A DNA stretch of 64,000 nt from Pseudomonas putida (GTDB taxonomy: Bacteria; Pseudomonadota; Gammaproteobacteria; Pseudomonadales; Pseudomonadaceae): positions 682,001 through 746,000 of the forward strand of contig CP163498.1 of the NCBI GenBank assembly GCA_041071465.1, written 5' to 3'. Shown here one piece after another: positions 45,253 through 56,630 of this stretch. How positions within the stretch are numbered: the stretch's first letter is position 1; each line of letters opens with the position of its first letter. The notes under the pieces are model-generated. The model did not search any database and had not been told where the DNA came from. It saw only the letters and a program-made list of their open reading frames with translations. The position numbers were made by a program, and so were the translations under genes.

Positions 45253-45947
45253 TTACTCTTCGCTGGTGTGCACTTTGCGGTGCAGGATCGCCTGGAACTC
45301 GTCGGCGAAGGTGTAGTAACGACCGATCAGCACTTCACTGCGCGCGGCGAAACGGTTGTAGGCGATGACCGCCGGGATCGCTGCGAACAGGCCGATGGCG
45401 GTGGCGATCAGCGCTTCGGCGATACCTGGGCGACTGTGGCCAGGGTGGCTTGCTGGGCGCTGGCCAGGCCGCGGAAGGAGTTCATGATGCCCCATACGGT
45501 ACCGAACAGGCCGATGTACGGGCTGGTGGAACCAACGGTGGCCAGGAACGGCAGGCTCTGTTCGAGTTTTTCTTCCTCGCGAGAAATGGCCACGCGCATG
45601 GCACGGCCAACGCCTTCCATCACCGCGTCCGGGTCAACGCCCGGTTGCTGGCGCAGGCGCGAGAACTCCTTGAAGCCGGCACGGAACACCTGCTCCACGC
45701 CAGAGTCCGGGTCTGGGTTGCTGCCTGCCTGGCGGTACAGCTTGGACAGGTCGATGCCCGACCAGAAGCGCTCCTCGAAGGCATCCAGCGCACGACGACC
45801 GGCGCGCAGCATGGTGCTGCGCTGGAAGATCATGATCCATGAGGTGACCGAGGCGGCCACCAGGGTCAGCATTACCAGCTGTACCACCACGCTGGCATTG
45901 CTGACCAGACTCCACATGGAGGTATGGTCGACGACGTTAGCTTCCAC
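45253..45947 (-). pseudogene. tolQ: TolQ, frameshifted in this sequence
   Basis: TolQ is the ExbB-like motor stator. The N-terminal part from GTG 45947 (VVVQLVMLTLVAASVTSWIMIF ... [21 protein letters not shown]) and the C-terminal part ([26 protein letters not shown] ... HTSEE) are in different frames. The break is GGG at 45428-45430 (plus strand) where GGGG would keep GTC-GCC-CCA-GGT. Loss of tolQ would give a severe envelope phenotype, so a missed base in the assembly is the likely reason. Confidence 0.9.
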
Positions 45948-45949
45948 GC

Positions 45950-46401
45950 TTATTCTCCTGCATTCGATTGATTACCCGAGCCGTCCGCCATAAAGGCTTC
46001 GCGCAGCTGGGGGGGTATGGCTGGGGTTTGAAAGTGTCGGCGCGCACGGCGGCCACCAGGAACTGCCCTTCGCAAAGCAGCGTGTCATCCTTTTCCCGCC
46101 AGACCTGCTGCACGAAGCGCAAGCTGGCGCGATTGAGTTCAAGTACTTGCGCGGTCACCCGCAGTTCGTCATCAAGCCGCGCCGGCGCGTGATACCGCGC
46201 TTCGCTGGAATGAACCACGAACAGCAGGTTGTCTTCGGCCAGTTGCGACTGGGAAAAGCCCAGGTGCCGCAGGCGTTCGGTGCGCGCGCGCTCCATGAAT
46301 TTCAGGTAGTTGACGTAATACACCACGCCGCCCGCATCGGTATCTTCGTAATAGACGCGACAACGGTGTGCGAACGGTTCGAGCTGATTTTGCGCGCGCA
46401 T
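45950..46401 (-). CDS. ybgC: Acyl-CoA thioesterase YbgC, C-terminus shifted
   Basis: A hotdog-fold thioesterase of the tol-pal cluster, with the active-site region [26 protein letters not shown]. As read, the frame goes off at 46019-46020, where GG (plus strand) should be GGG. Restoring it gives [23 protein letters not shown] and a stop at 45950, just before tolQ. As sequenced, the last residues are [13 protein letters not shown] and so on to 45937, overlapping tolQ. The catalytic domain is unaffected. Confidence 0.88.
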
Positions 46402-46526
46402 ACTCTAGTGCTTACTCCTCAGCTTGCCAATCCGCTGTGGCAACTGTTTTTTCTTCATTGATGTCTTATTGCCAGCGCACTTTGGGCATGCCAGCGGTAG
46501 GACCACGAAAAGTCGCTTTCGATCTG

Positions 46527-47573
46527 TCATTCATCGCCTGGCTCGGAAAAATCACCACCCTCCCCCAAGCGCCCGGGAATATTCAGGCCAAAGTGCAGGT
46601 AGGCATGCCGGGTGACCACGCGGCCGCGCGGCGTACGCATGATGTAGCCCTGCTGGATCAGGTACGGCTCAAGCACATCCTCGATGGTATGACGCTCTTC
46701 GCTGATGGCCGCGGCCAGGTTGTCCACGCCCACCGGGCCGCCATCGAATTTTTCGATCATGGTCAACAGCAGGCGGCGGTCGGAATGATCGAAACCACGC
46801 TCGTCCACGTCCAGCAGGTTCAGCGCCATGTCGGCCACGGCCTTGGTGATCTGGCCCTTGCCGCGTACTTCGGCGTAGTCGCGTACCCGGCGCAGCAGGC
46901 GGTTGGCGATACGCGGCGTACCCCGAGCGCGGCGAGCGATCTCGTAGGCGCCGAGGTCTTCGATGGCCAGGCCAAGGATGTTGGCCGAACGGCTGACGAT
47001 GGTGGCCAGGTCCTTGTCGCTGTAGAACTCCAGGCGCTGGACGATACCGAAGCGGTCACGCAACGGGTTGGTGAGCATGCCGGCACGGGTGGTAGCGCCC
47101 ACCAGGGTGAACGGTGGCAGGTCCAGCTTGATCGAACGCGCCGCCGGGCCTTCGCCAATCATGATGTCGAGCTGGAAATCCTCCATGGCCGGGTACAACA
47201 CCTCTTCGACGACCGGCGACAGCCGATGGATTTCGTCGATGAACAGCACATCGTGCGGCTCGAGGTTGGTCAGCATGGCTGCCAGGTCGCCAGGGCGTTC
47301 CAGAATAGGCCCCGAGGTGCTCTTCACCGACACGCCCATTTCATGGGCGATGATGTTGGCCAGGGTGGTCTTGCCCAGGCCTGGCGGGCCAAAGATCAGC
47401 GTGTGATCGAGCGACTCGCTGCGGCCACGCGCCGCCTGGATGAACAGCGCCATCTGCTCGCGCACCACCGGCTGGCCGATATAATCGTCCAGGCTCAGCG
47501 GGCGAATCGCACGGTCCTGGACCTCTTCGCGGTCGCGGCCACTGGCGGCGATCAGGCGGTCGGCTTCGATCAC
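46527..47573 (-). CDS. ruvB: Holliday junction helicase RuvB
   Basis: This 348-residue AAA+ motor drives branch migration with RuvA. It shows Walker [10 protein letters not shown], Walker [10 protein letters not shown], sensor 1 GATTRAG and the Arg finger region [13 protein letters not shown], plus the C-terminal winged helix ([11 protein letters not shown]). It overlaps the ruvA stop by 4 bp. Normal length. Confidence 0.97.
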
Positions 47574-48187
47574 TTGGTTATCATCCCTTTCAGGCTGCGG
47601 CGGATCAGTTCTTCACTGCTCAAGCCGGCCTTGTCCTTGATCGCAGCGATTGCCTTGCTGGCTTCCTGCGGCTTGTAGCCGAGCGAGACCAGGGCACTGA
47701 CCGCATCGGCCTCGGCGCTGGACTCGCTGGCGACCGGCAACGGCCCGTCGGACACCAGGGTGAACATGGCCGGTGACGTCTCCCAGGCTTTGAAGCGGTC
47801 CTTGAGCTCGACCAGCAAGCGTTCGGCGGTTTTTTTGCCAACACCGGGCACGCGCACCAGGGCCGAGGTGTCCTGGGCTTGCACGCAGCGCACCAGTTCG
47901 TCCACTTCCAGCCCGGACATCAGCGCCAGGGCCAGCTTCGGCCCCACGCCGTTCAGGCGGATCAGCTCGCGGAACAACTCGCGCTCGCGCTTTTCGGCAA
48001 AGCCATAGAGCAGGTGGGCGTCTTCGCGCACGACCAGGTGGGTATGCACGGTGACGGCTTCGCCCACCTTGGGCAGACGGTACAGCGTGGTCATGGGAAC
48101 TTCCAGTTCGTATCCCACGCCGTTGACGTCGATAATCAGGTGCGGCGGCTGTTTTTCCGCCAGGGTGCCGCGCAAACGTCCAATCAC
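47570..48187 (-). CDS. ruvA: Holliday junction DNA-binding subunit RuvA
   Basis: This 205-residue protein has the N-terminal OB fold ([31 protein letters not shown]), two helix-hairpin-helix motifs ([26 protein letters not shown]) and the RuvB-binding domain III ([17 protein letters not shown]). It holds the junction in an open square for RuvB. About 110 bp separate it from ruvC. Confidence 0.96.
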
Positions 48188-48296
48188 GTTCCGATCCTTC
48201 CTCTCGGGGAGCCGGTCAAAGACCGCTCAACCCTATCAGCAAATGCAGCGGGTGAACGCATCACCCAAACAAAATATGTATCAGCGCATGAAGCGC

Positions 48297-48820
48297 CTAC
48301 AGACGCAAGCGCCCGCCGCGTCGCCGTGCCGTGGCCAGGCCATGTGGTACCAAGCTGGAACGGGTGTGAGCGTGGCACAGGGCGATGGCCAGGGCATCGG
48401 AGGCATCGATCTGTGGCTTTTGCGTCAATTTCAGCAGGTGCATGACCATCATCATCACCTGCTCCTTGTGGCCCCACCCGTGCCGGCCACGGCCTGCTTG
48501 ACCTGGGTGGCGCTGTATTCGGCGATTTCCAGGCCGGCCTCGGCGGCGGCGACGATGGCCGCGCCACGGGCCTGGCCGAGCTTTAGCGCCGAATCGGCGT
48601 TGCGGGCCATGAACACCCGCTCGATACCCATGGTCACCGGGCCGTGCTGGGCGATGATTTCACTGACACCCCGAAAAACAATCTGCAGCCGCTCGTGCAG
48701 CTCGCCGCTGCCGGTGCGGATACAACCCGATGCCACGTACTCGCAACCACGGGCGGTCTGACGGACCACACCGTAACCGGTGATGCGCGAACCGGGGTCG
48801 ATACCAAGAATCAGAGTCAT
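48297..48820 (-). pseudogene. ruvC: Holliday junction resolvase RuvC, frameshifted in this sequence
   Basis: The N-terminal 110 residues contain the catalytic Asp of [10 protein letters not shown], the Glu of GIERVF and [11 protein letters not shown]. The following [13 protein letters not shown] ... [17 protein letters not shown] is in another frame. The shift lies at T 48469 (plus strand), where TT is expected (codon AAC). The stop would be at 48297-48299. One lost base explains it; the rest is textbook RuvC. Likely an assembly error. Confidence 0.88.
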
Positions 48821-48853
48821 AACACCTGCGGAGTTTTACCAATTTCACCGGTC

Positions 48854-48921
48854 TATTCGCGGGCAAGCCCGCCCCTACAAAGACCTCGCAGTCCCTGTAG
48901 GAGCGGGCTTGCCCGCGAATA
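48854..48921. repeat. P. putida-type REP inverted pair
   Basis: TATTCGCGGGCAAGCCCG near the left and its complement at the right flank a short centre, with CCCCTAC/GTAGGAG extending the arms. This GCGGGCTTGCCCGCG core is the usual REP sequence of P. putida. It lies in the ruvC-yebC intergenic gap and would fold into a strong stem. Confidence 0.85.
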
Positions 48922-48946
48922 AACCCTCAAGGCGAACGAAACAACC

Positions 48947-49693
48947 TTAGCCGAGGTTATCCATGATCTCATCGGAAATCTGGGCGTTGGAGTAGACGTT
49001 CTGCACGTCGTCCAGGTCTTCGAGCATGTCGATCAGCTTGAGCACCTTTTCCGCACCGTCCTGGTCAAGTTCGGCGCTGGTGGTCGGCTGCATGACGATT
49101 TCCGCGTCAGCGGCCTTGAAGCCAGCCTCTTCCAGCGCGTTACGCACGGCATAGAAGCTATTGAACGAAGTGAACACCTCGAACGAGCCGTCATCGTTGG
49201 CCACCACGTCGTCGGCATCGGCCTCCATTGCCGCTTCCATCAACGCGTCTTCTTCAACGCCCGGGGCAAAGCTGATCTGCCCCTTGCGCTCGAACAGGTA
49301 GGCCACCGAACCGTCGGTGCCCAGGTTGCCACCGCACTTGGTAAAGGCATGGCGCACGGCGGCGGCAGTACGGTTGCGGTTGTCGGTCATGGCTTCGACC
49401 ATGATCGCCACGCCACCGGGGCCGTAACCTTCGTAGCTGAGCTCTTCGACGTTGTCGCTTTCATTGGTGCCAGCGCCACGGGCCACGGCGCGGTCGATGA
49501 TGTCGCGACTCATGTTGGCGCCCAGCGCCTTGTCCAGCGCCAGGCGCAAGCGCGGGTTGGATGCCGGGTCAGGGCCGCCTTGCTTGGCAGCTACCGTCAG
49601 CTCACGGATCCACTTGGTGAAGACCTTGCCTCTCTTGGCATCCTGGCGCTCTTTGCGGTGCTTGATGTTCGCCCACTTGGAATGACCAGCCAT
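48947..49693 (-). CDS. yebC: YebC/TACO1-family protein
   Basis: This 248-residue protein begins [22 protein letters not shown], diagnostic of the family. Members have been described as transcription regulators and, more recently, as aids for translating difficult proline stretches. Three alpha/beta domains, normal length. It is about 115 bp downstream of aspS and the start of the ruv region. Confidence 0.95.
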   Translation of the reverse strand: MAGHSKWANIKHRKERQDAKRGKVFTKWIRELTVAAKQGGPDPASNPRLRLALDKALGANMSRDIIDRAVARGAGTNESDNVEELSYEGYGPGGVAIMVEAMTDNRNRTAAAVRHAFTKCGGNLGTDGSVAYLFERKGQISFAPGVEEDALMEAAMEADADDVVANDDGSFEVFTSFNSFYAVRNALEEAGFKAADAEIVMQPTTSAELDQDGAEKVLKLIDMLEDLDDVQNVYSNAQISDEIMDNLG

Positions 49694-49807
49694 AACGACT
49701 CCGAATCCTTTGAATCACAAACAGCCCCGCCCCATGACGGGGCGGGACGGGAGAATACCTGCGCCGAAACGCAAAGGCGCATCCATATGGATGCGCCCGG
49801 GGACTGC

Positions 49808-51583
49808 TTACTCGACCTTGGTCTGTTCGCGCAGTCGGATGTGCAGCTCGCGCAGGGCCTTGGCGTCGACCAGGCCAGGGGCCTGGGTCATGACGCATGC
49901 AGCGCTCTGGGTTTTCGGGAACGCGATCACTTCACGGATCGACTGGGCGCCGGTCATCAGCATGACCAGGCGGTCCAGGCCGAAGGCCAGGCCGCCGTGG
50001 GGCGGTGCGCCGAATTTCAGGGCGTCGAGCAGGAAGCCGAACTTCTCTTCCTGTTCTTCTGCCTCGATACCCAGCAGGCGGAATACCGCCTGTTGCATCT
50101 CTTTACGGTGGATACGGATCGAGCCGCCACCCAGCTCGGTGCCGTTCAGGACCATGTCGTAGGCACGGGACAGGGCCGTGGCCGGGTTGGCCTCCAGCTC
50201 TTCCGGGGTGCACTTGGGCGCGGTAAACGGGTGGTGCAGCGCGGTGAAGCTACCGTCTTCGTTCTCTTCGAACATCGGGAAGTCGACGACCCACATCGGT
50301 GCCCACTCGCAGGTCAGCAGCTCGAAGTCGTGACCCAGGCGGATACGCAGCGCGCCCAGGGCTTCGCTGACCACCTTGAACTTGTCGGCGCCGAAGAACA
50401 CGATGTCGCCATCTACAGCACCCACGCGGTCGAGGATGTTGTTGAGGTTGGCTTCAGGGATGTTCTTGACGATCGGCGACTGCAGGCCTTCGACGCCCTT
50501 GGCACGCTCGTTGACCTTGATGTAGGCCAGGCCCTTGGCACCGTAAATGCCGACGAACTTGGTGTACTCGTCGATCTTGCTGCGCGGCATGCTCGCACCG
50601 CCTGGCAGACGCAGGGCGGTAACGCGGCACTTCGGATCGTTGGCCGGGCCGGCGAATACTTTGAAGTCGACATCCTTCAACTGGTCGGCAACGTCGACCA
50701 GTTCCAGCGGGTTACGCAGGTCTGGCTTGTCGGAGCCATAGCGGCGCATGGCCTCTTCGAAGGTCATGTGCGGGAATTCGCCGAACTCCAGGTCCAGCAC
50801 TTCCTTGAACAGCTTGCGGATCATGCTTTCGGTCAAGCCCATGATCTCGCTTTCATCGAGGAAGCTGGTCTCGATGTCGATCTGGGTGAATTCCGGCTGG
50901 CGGTCGGCCCGCAGGTCCTCGTCACGGAAGCACTTGGCGATCTGGTAGTAGCGGTCGAAACCGGCGACCATCAGCAGCTGCTTGAACAGCTGTGGCGACT
51001 GCGGCAGAGCGAAGAAGCTACCGGCGTGGGTACGGCTTGGCACCAGGTAGTCACGCGCACCTTCCGGGGTAGCACGGGTGAGGATCGGGGTTTCGACGTC
51101 GAGGAAACCATTTTCGTCGAGGAAGCGACGAATGCTGCTGGTGATGCGCGAGCGCAGGCGCAGCTTGTCGGCCATTTCCGGGCGACGCAGATCGATGAAG
51201 CGGTAACGCAGGCGGGTTTCCTCGCCGACGTCGGAGTATTCGTTCAGCGGGAACGGCGGGGTTTCTGCTTCGTTGAGCACGTTCAGCTGGTAGCCGAGGA
51301 TCTCGATTGCACCAGACGCCATGTTGGCATTCACCGCACCGTCAGGGCGCTTGCGGACCTTGCCGGTGATCTGCACGACGTATTCGCTGCGCACACGGTC
51401 GGCAGCGGCGAAGGTTTCGGCGCGATCAGGGTCGAACACGACCTGGGCCATGCCTTCGCGGTCACGGATGTCGAGGAAGATCACCCCGCCGTGGTCGCGG
51501 CGACGATGGACCCAGCCGCAAAGGGTGACTTCCTGGCCGTCCAGGCTCTCGTTCAGTTGGCCGCAATAATGGCTGCGCATCAT
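49808..51583 (-). CDS. aspS: Aspartyl-tRNA synthetase
   Basis: This 591-residue class II synthetase has the OB-fold anticodon domain ([24 protein letters not shown]), motif 2 ([20 protein letters not shown]), the bacterial GAD insert and motif 3 ([13 protein letters not shown]). Like other proteobacterial enzymes without a separate Asn pathway it may be non-discriminating; this cannot be decided here. Normal length. Confidence 0.97.
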   Translation of the reverse strand: MMRSHYCGQLNESLDGQEVTLCGWVHRRRDHGGVIFLDIRDREGMAQVVFDPDRAETFAAADRVRSEYVVQITGKVRKRPDGAVNANMASGAIEILGYQLNVLNEAETPPFPLNEYSDVGEETRLRYRFIDLRRPEMADKLRLRSRITSSIRRFLDENGFLDVETPILTRATPEGARDYLVPSRTHAGSFFALPQSPQLFKQLLMVAGFDRYYQIAKCFRDEDLRADRQPEFTQIDIETSFLDESEIMGLTESMIRKLFKEVLDLEFGEFPHMTFEEAMRRYGSDKPDLRNPLELVDVADQLKDVDFKVFAGPANDPKCRVTALRLPGGASMPRSKIDEYTKFVGIYGAKGLAYIKVNERAKGVEGLQSPIVKNIPEANLNNILDRVGAVDGDIVFFGADKFKVVSEALGALRIRLGHDFELLTCEWAPMWVVDFPMFEENEDGSFTALHHPFTAPKCTPEELEANPATALSRAYDMVLNGTELGGGSIRIHRKEMQQAVFRLLGIEAEEQEEKFGFLLDALKFGAPPHGGLAFGLDRLVMLMTGAQSIREVIAFPKTQSAACVMTQAPGLVDAKALRELHIRLREQTKVE

Positions 51584-51676
51584 GATGGTGGTTTCGCTTC
51601 TCGTGATTCGTGTATTCGGTGGAGGCCTTGGCCGCCCGGAGGGCTAATACTGCAAGACCCGGTCACAGCATTCAAC

Positions 51677-51898
51677 TCAGTCGGCCTTGTCGCCGCCTGC
51701 CAGATTCTTTTTCGCCCCGGTCTTGAAGTCGGTTTCGTACCAACCATTACCGCTCAGGCGGAAGCCTGGCACCGACAGCAGCTTTTTCAGTGCCGGCGCC
51801 TGGCAGGCCGGGCAATCGACCAGCGGCGCGGCGCTGATCTTCTGCAGCACTTCCATGCGGTGCTCGCAGGACGCACATTGATAGTCATAAAGGGGCAT
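51677..51898 (-). CDS. FmdB-family zinc ribbon protein
   Basis: This 73-residue protein starts MPLYDYQCASCEHRMEVLQK and has a second pair CPAC, a four-Cys ribbon typical of the FmdB family. It is upstream of aspS on the same strand, with about 90 bp between. Function in Pseudomonas is not established. Confidence 0.88.
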   Translation of the reverse strand: MPLYDYQCASCEHRMEVLQKISAAPLVDCPACQAPALKKLLSVPGFRLSGNGWYETDFKTGAKKNLAGGDKAD

Positions 51899-51990
51899 GG
51901 GTGTCTCTCGTCAACCACAACGCTGGCTGCCGGGGCAGCAAAAAGCGGGATTATATATGGTTAGCAAGCACTGCGCAGCCCGCCAGGCGA

Positions 51991-52320
51991 TCAGCGCGCA
52001 CTTGGCGGGTTCAGAAGCCACGCCACGCAGATGACCCGGATCAGCCCGCTGAAGTTGCGCACCCCACCCTGGCGCAGGTGCACTTCGCGGTCCACGTAGG
52101 ACAACACGGCACTGACCGAGCAGCGGTTGGCAGCGGCGATGCGCTCCAGGATACCCCAGTAGACGGCCTCCAGGCGCAGACACGTGGAAAAGCCGTTGAG
52201 CCGCACCGAGCGCGACACCGGCTGGGCCTGCAACATGTCGAAATCCGCCTTGAACGGATCGATGCATTGTTTTGCGGGCCAACTCCCCTGGCCAATACTA
52301 CGTTTGCTCGCTTGCATCAT
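51991..52320 (-). CDS. Ribbon-helix-helix domain protein
   Basis: This 109-residue protein contains a ribbon-helix-helix-like segment: SRSVRLNGFSTCLRLEAVYWGILERIAAANRCSVSAVLSYVDREV, as in the RHH_4 family. Start ATG 52320 has GAGGAAG 8 bp upstream; a longer GTG start at 52329 is weaker. DNA binding is inferred; target unknown. Confidence 0.7.
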   Translation of the reverse strand: MMQASKRSIGQGSWPAKQCIDPFKADFDMLQAQPVSRSVRLNGFSTCLRLEAVYWGILERIAAANRCSVSAVLSYVDREVHLRQGGVRNFSGLIRVICVAWLLNPPSAR

Positions 52321-52457
52321 GCGCCACACTTCCTCGTCACAGGTACCAGGCGACCTATGAAGCGCTGATGCGCGAGCTTAAAGCAGCGGCAAAATCTTCC
52401 TGCACAACCTCTAGACCCCGGCCGGGCATGCCGACCAGGGCTTTTGCACGATGGCCG

Positions 52458-52931
52458 TTACTTGCCGTCGAGCAGCACCCGCAGCATCCAGGCGGTTTTC
52501 TCGTGCACTTGCATGCGCTGGGTCAGCAAGTCGGCGGTCGGCTCGTCACTGACTTTGTCCACCACCGGGAAAATACTGCGCGCAGTACGCACCACGGCCT
52601 CCTGACCCTGCACCAGCTGACGGATCATTTCGTCCGCAGGGGGCACGCCTTCCTCCTCCTTGATCGACGAGTGCCGCGCGTAGAATGCATACGACCCCGG
52701 CGCCGGGAAGCCCAGGGCACGGATGCGCTCGGCGATCGAATCGACTGCCAGCGCCAGTTCGTTGTACTGCTCTTCGAACATCAAATGCAGGGTGCGGAAC
52801 GACGGACCGGTGACGTTCCAGTGAAAGTTATGGGTTTTCAGATACAGCACATAGGTATCCGACAACAGACGGGACAGCCCATCGACGATGGACTTGCGAT
52901 CTTCTTCACTGATACCGATATCGATTGCCAT
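52458..52931 (-). CDS. dps: Dps-family DNA-binding ferritin-like protein
   Basis: This 157-residue protein has the inter-subunit ferroxidase residues in [45 protein letters not shown]. It stores iron, removes peroxide and may coat DNA. I choose MAIDIG at 52931 (GGGGAA upstream) because the longer frame adds 53 residues of non-family sequence. Single-gene unit. Confidence 0.93.
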   Translation of the reverse strand: MAIDIGISEEDRKSIVDGLSRLLSDTYVLYLKTHNFHWNVTGPSFRTLHLMFEEQYNELALAVDSIAERIRALGFPAPGSYAFYARHSSIKEEEGVPPADEMIRQLVQGQEAVVRTARSIFPVVDKVSDEPTADLLTQRMQVHEKTAWMLRVLLDGK

Positions 52932-53212
52932 GAAGTTCCCCTTTCCATAAGGCTTGAGACTCAAGCGGGCGCCGACCACTGTAGCAACACTTGGCGCATG
53001 CCGCATGTGACATGGCGCAACACATCGCCCGCCGGGCGGCCTGCGGTTTGAGTAGGCTGCGGCTTTACTGTTAAATAGGCACGGTGCCACCCGTGCGGAC
53101 TGTCATTGCCGGGTGCATAGGCTGGCCTGTCACGTGTTCGCGCTCTACACCTCATGCGCACCGTGCTACCAGCTCTTCCTGTGATCGGCCTTATCAACTG
53201 TGAGCCAACCCC

Positions 53213-53806
53213 ATGTTCAAGATCGTCCATCTGGTGACGGGCGTGGCAGCTTTGCTGCTATCGCTCATACCCAGCCTGAAAACCGATGCGACACCCTTCC
53301 TGCAGCAACCCGACGCGGTCTACCTGGCGCTGCTCGGCCTGCTCAACCTGGTACTGGCCCCGGTCGTGCCACTGTACTACCGCGGCGCGCGACAACAGCT
53401 GCAGCATCTAGCCTGCGCCCTGCTGGTGGTAGCCGTGGTACTGCAGACCCTGACGTTGCTGGCTCGCCCGGAAATGGGCAACCTGGCTGCCCTGGTCTGT
53501 GCGGTGCTGGCCGTAGCCCTGCACCTGGCCGTGGGCTTTGCCCGCACCCCGCGTAAAGCGCGCAGCAGCCAACACGCGGCACAAGATGTCGGCAGCCGTG
53601 ATACCGGCACCGTCAAGTGGTTCAACACGTCGAAAGGCTTCGGTTTCATCTCCCGCGATTCGGGTGATGACATCTTCGTGCACTTTCGCGCCATTCGCGG
53701 TGAGGGCCACCGCATCCTGGTCGAAGGCCAGCGTGTGGAGTTTTCGGTGATGCACCGCGACAAGGGCCTGCAGGCCGAAGACGTGGTTGCAGTAACCCGA
53801 CGCTGA
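53213..53806 (+). CDS. Membrane protein with a C-terminal cold-shock domain
   Basis: This 197-residue protein has four hydrophobic segments in the first 110 residues and a basic linker. A full cold-shock domain occupies residues about 132-197, with both RNP motifs ([27 protein letters not shown]). This would tether an RNA/DNA-binding domain to the cytoplasmic face of the inner membrane. The fusion is seen; its role is unknown. Confidence 0.87.
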   Translation: MFKIVHLVTGVAALLLSLIPSLKTDATPFLQQPDAVYLALLGLLNLVLAPVVPLYYRGARQQLQHLACALLVVAVVLQTLTLLARPEMGNLAALVCAVLAVALHLAVGFARTPRKARSSQHAAQDVGSRDTGTVKWFNTSKGFGFISRDSGDDIFVHFRAIRGEGHRILVEGQRVEFSVMHRDKGLQAEDVVAVTRR

Positions 53807-53815
53807 CGCCGCCTT

Positions 53816-53849
53816 CTCCGTGAGCGCGGGCTTGCCCGCTCTCACGGAG
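53816..53849. terminator. Bidirectional hairpin between convergent genes
   Basis: CTCCGTGAGCG-CGGGCTTGCCCG-CTCTCACGGAG forms a long stem with the REP-like core CGGGCTTGCCCG. It lies between the cold-shock fusion gene and slyX and probably ends both transcripts, although no clear T-run follows. Confidence 0.7.
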
Positions 53850-53867
53850 AGCATGCCCAAGCAGTAG

Positions 53868-54074
53868 TCAGTAATGCGGCGGCGGCGCCTCTTCCCCTTC
53901 GCTGCCGTACTGGCCAACCATCTCTTCATGACGCTTGATCAGCTCGGCCATCTGCAATTGCAGCCGGTCAATCACCCGCCCTTGCTCGACGACCACGTCA
54001 TTCAGTGCCTGAATAGTGTCATCCTGAAACGCCTGACGGGTTTCCAGTTCCACCATACGCATTTCCAGTGTCAT
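53868..54074 (-). CDS. slyX: SlyX family protein
   Basis: This 68-residue coiled-coil protein ([38 protein letters not shown]) ends in the conserved PPPHY. The start is MTLEMR, 54074; the longer frame overlaps the HIT gene. Function is unknown across the family. It directly follows the HIT-family gene. Confidence 0.92.
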   Translation of the reverse strand: MTLEMRMVELETRQAFQDDTIQALNDVVVEQGRVIDRLQLQMAELIKRHEEMVGQYGSEGEEAPPPHY

Positions 54075-54075
54075 T

Positions 54076-54495
54076 TCAGGCCTCCTGGTAACCAGCCAAT
54101 TGCAGCCCGCGCAGGCGCTGGCGAACGGCTTGCAGCTGATCATCGGTGTACGCCACCGACGGGCACTTGCCCCAAACCGGGGCCGGCCAGGCAGCATCGT
54201 CGCGCCGGCGCACGATCACATGCATATGCAGCTGGCTGACCACATTGCCCAACGTTGCCACGTTCATCTTGTCAGCGCCGTAGCTGGTCTTCAGCGCTTC
54301 GGCCAACACGGTGGTTTCCTGCCACAACTGTTGCTGCTCTGCCGCATCCAGCTCGAACAGTTCGCTGATGCCGGCGCGCTTGGGCACCAGGATGAACCAT
54401 GGGTAATTGGCATCCTTGCTCAGCAGCAACTGGCACAGCGCAAACTCCCCCAGCACCAGGGAATCCTGCTGCAAACGTGAATCGAGGACGAACAC
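54076..54495 (-). CDS. HIT-family hydrolase
   Basis: This 139-residue protein shows the HIT triad near the C-terminus: [13 protein letters not shown] (HxHxH variant with Q-L-H-M-H). It likely hydrolyses a nucleotidyl substrate. It is followed one base later by slyX. Normal size for the family. Confidence 0.9.
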   Translation of the reverse strand: MFVLDSRLQQDSLVLGEFALCQLLLSKDANYPWFILVPKRAGISELFELDAAEQQQLWQETTVLAEALKTSYGADKMNVATLGNVVSQLHMHVIVRRRDDAAWPAPVWGKCPSVAYTDDQLQAVRQRLRGLQLAGYQEA

Positions 54496-55186
54496 GGCAT
54501 ATCTCCTTCAGGCAAAACCATCCCGCATCGAGCGGAAAACAGGCCTGCAAGGATACCTTGCACATTCCCGGTAACACAGCGCTACTTTTCGCACCAAAAT
54601 GAGGCCGCCTGTCCGCCCTTCCCACACTTGCCACCCCACAAACGACTCTGGATGAACAAGTTGCGGTAACACATTGACTTTCATGACAGCTTTTTAAATT
54701 TTAATGATTCTCGACTCCAATATCTCATCAACCCGCCTTCGGCCCGTATTTACGGCACTTTCCGACCCTCGGTAGCAGGTTTTGTGAAAATTTCATGAAG
54801 TGTTGTGAATTTTGAGCACGCTTGTTGCATTCACTTCACGCCAAGTCGGCACGACATCTGCAACGGCAGGTGTACGCGACAAATAACAACAGCGGCATTG
54901 GTTACCAGGGAGTTTCCTCAACCAGAATCGGTAGTTACCGATTTGTTACGGTGACAGGAACAGCGCTGGCGTTGTACGGCCCTTAAACCGGGGCGTGATT
55001 TGCGACATGGAAATATCTAAAAGCGACATGGCGAAAAAGTTCCGCAAAGAGTGCTTATAGCCATATCGCCAACAACAGTCAGCGTGCTATACATTTTCGC
55101 CGACATAAAAAGAAAGAGCTGCCCCATATAACTAAAACACATGGACGCAGCGGTACTCTTCCTAAAAACCAAAGGAGCAAATCACG
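54496..55186. other. Long intergenic region upstream of the OprD-family porin
   Basis: About 690 bp with no convincing gene. The middle is AT-rich (54680-54820). TTGACT near 54676 followed by AT-rich sequence is a possible promoter, but spacing to a -10 is uncertain. Such long leaders are common for regulated porins. AAAGGAG precedes the oprD-type start. I could not assign operators. Confidence 0.5.
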
Positions 55187-56470
55187 ATGCGCGTGATGAA
55201 GTGGAGCATGATCGCCCTGGCCGTTGCGGCAGGGACCTCGCAGTTGGCAATGGCCTCGGCACAAGACGAGTCCAAAGGTTTCATTGAAGACAGCAAGCTG
55301 AACGTCAAAACCCGCATGCTGTACTTCAGCCGAGACTTCCGCAACGTCCCGTCTGGCTCCCAGAGCCGCGTTGAAGAAACCGGCCTCGGCTTCCTCGGCA
55401 CCTTCGAGTCGGGCTTCACCCAAGGTACCGTCGGCTTCGGCGTCGACGCCATCGGCATGCTCGGCATCAAGCTGGACAGCGGCAAAGGCCGTGCCGGCAC
55501 CGGCCTGTTCCCGGAAGGCTCCGACGGTCGCTCGCAGGATGACTACTCCGAAGGCGGCGGCGCAGTGAAAATGCGCATTTCCAACACCGTGCTGAAGTTC
55601 GGCGACCAGTTCACCGCACTGCCAGTACTGGCTACCGACGACAGCCGACTGCTGCCGGAAGTTGCCGAAGGCGGCCTGATCACCAGCAACGAAATCGATG
55701 GCCTGACCCTGCATGCCGGTCACTTCACCGCGCTGAACGCACAGGCTCAGACTTACCACGACAGCCTGAACCTGACCGAGGCCAACGTCTTTGGTGGCAC
55801 CTACGCCATCACCGAAAACCTCAGCACCAGCGTTTACTACTCGCGTGTCGAAGACCACTTCCGCAAGTGGTACGGTAACATCAACTGGGCGCTGCCGATC
55901 AGCGACAAGCAAGGCCTGGTGTTCGACTTCAACATTTACGACACCAAGTCGATCGGCGACAACCTGACCGGCGCATTCGTCAGCAAGTCCGACGGCAGCA
56001 ACGAACTGGACAACATTGCAGCCAGCCTCTCGGCCGCCTACAACATTGGCGCACACACCTTCACCCTGGCCTACCAGAAAGTCAGCGGCGACGGTGACTA
56101 TGCCTACGGCGTGGACGGTGGCGGCACGATCTTCCTGGCCAACTCGGTTGCCCGTTCCGACTTCAACGCCGAAGACGAAAAATCCTGGCAAGCGCGCTAT
56201 GACCTGAACTTCGCCGAGTTCGGCGTACCAGGCCTGACCTTCATGACCCGTTACGTGCGCGGTACCGGTGCCTCCACCCGCACCACCGACGACGGTAAGG
56301 AATGGGAACGCGACATCGACGTCAAGTACGTGATGCAAAGCGGCCCGGCCAAGGACCTGAGCTTCCGCGTACGTCAGGCCACCTACCGTTCGGGCGATGG
56401 CGTGTACTACGGCTCCCCATCGATCGACGAACTGCGTCTGATCGTGGAGTACCCGCTGAGCATCCTGTAA
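55187..56470 (+). CDS. OprD-family outer membrane porin
   Basis: This 427-residue porin has a signal peptide ([19 protein letters not shown]) and the family opening [23 protein letters not shown]. Many amphipathic strands follow, as does the OprD signature region [24 protein letters not shown], and the protein ends with strand [12 protein letters not shown]. OprD-type porins admit amino acids, dicarboxylates or aromatics; the substrate is not readable. AAAGGAG is 9 bp upstream. A strong terminator follows. Confidence 0.93.
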   Translation: MRVMKWSMIALAVAAGTSQLAMASAQDESKGFIEDSKLNVKTRMLYFSRDFRNVPSGSQSRVEETGLGFLGTFESGFTQGTVGFGVDAIGMLGIKLDSGKGRAGTGLFPEGSDGRSQDDYSEGGGAVKMRISNTVLKFGDQFTALPVLATDDSRLLPEVAEGGLITSNEIDGLTLHAGHFTALNAQAQTYHDSLNLTEANVFGGTYAITENLSTSVYYSRVEDHFRKWYGNINWALPISDKQGLVFDFNIYDTKSIGDNLTGAFVSKSDGSNELDNIAASLSAAYNIGAHTFTLAYQKVSGDGDYAYGVDGGGTIFLANSVARSDFNAEDEKSWQARYDLNFAEFGVPGLTFMTRYVRGTGASTRTTDDGKEWERDIDVKYVMQSGPAKDLSFRVRQATYRSGDGVYYGSPSIDELRLIVEYPLSIL

Positions 56471-56501
56471 GCCTGGCTTGCAGTGCCCCGCACTTGAAAA
56501 A

Positions 56502-56526
56502 GCCCGGCGATCACGCCGGGCTTTTT
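56502..56526 (+). terminator. Rho-independent terminator after the porin gene
   Basis: GCCCGGCG-ATCA-CGCCGGGC followed by TTTTT at 56522-56526. It separates the porin from proS. Confidence 0.92.
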
Positions 56527-56630
56527 CTTGGCTGACAAGTGCCACGCCCTGGGGCATCCTGTACGCCTTCGTTTCACCCCCGTACAATGCGGGGCTATTT
56601 CAACGTCTTAGGCAATCGACACGGCTAACC

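Noticed and set aside
49349-51964. Long plus-strand open frame (871 codons) opposite aspS and yebC
   Set aside because: It lies wholly antisense to well-recognised genes, crosses their boundaries, and its composition is that of a high-GC shadow frame.
55079-56587. Minus-strand 502-codon frame opposite the porin gene
   Set aside because: The plus strand encodes a complete OprD-family porin with signal peptide and terminator; the antisense frame has no family features.
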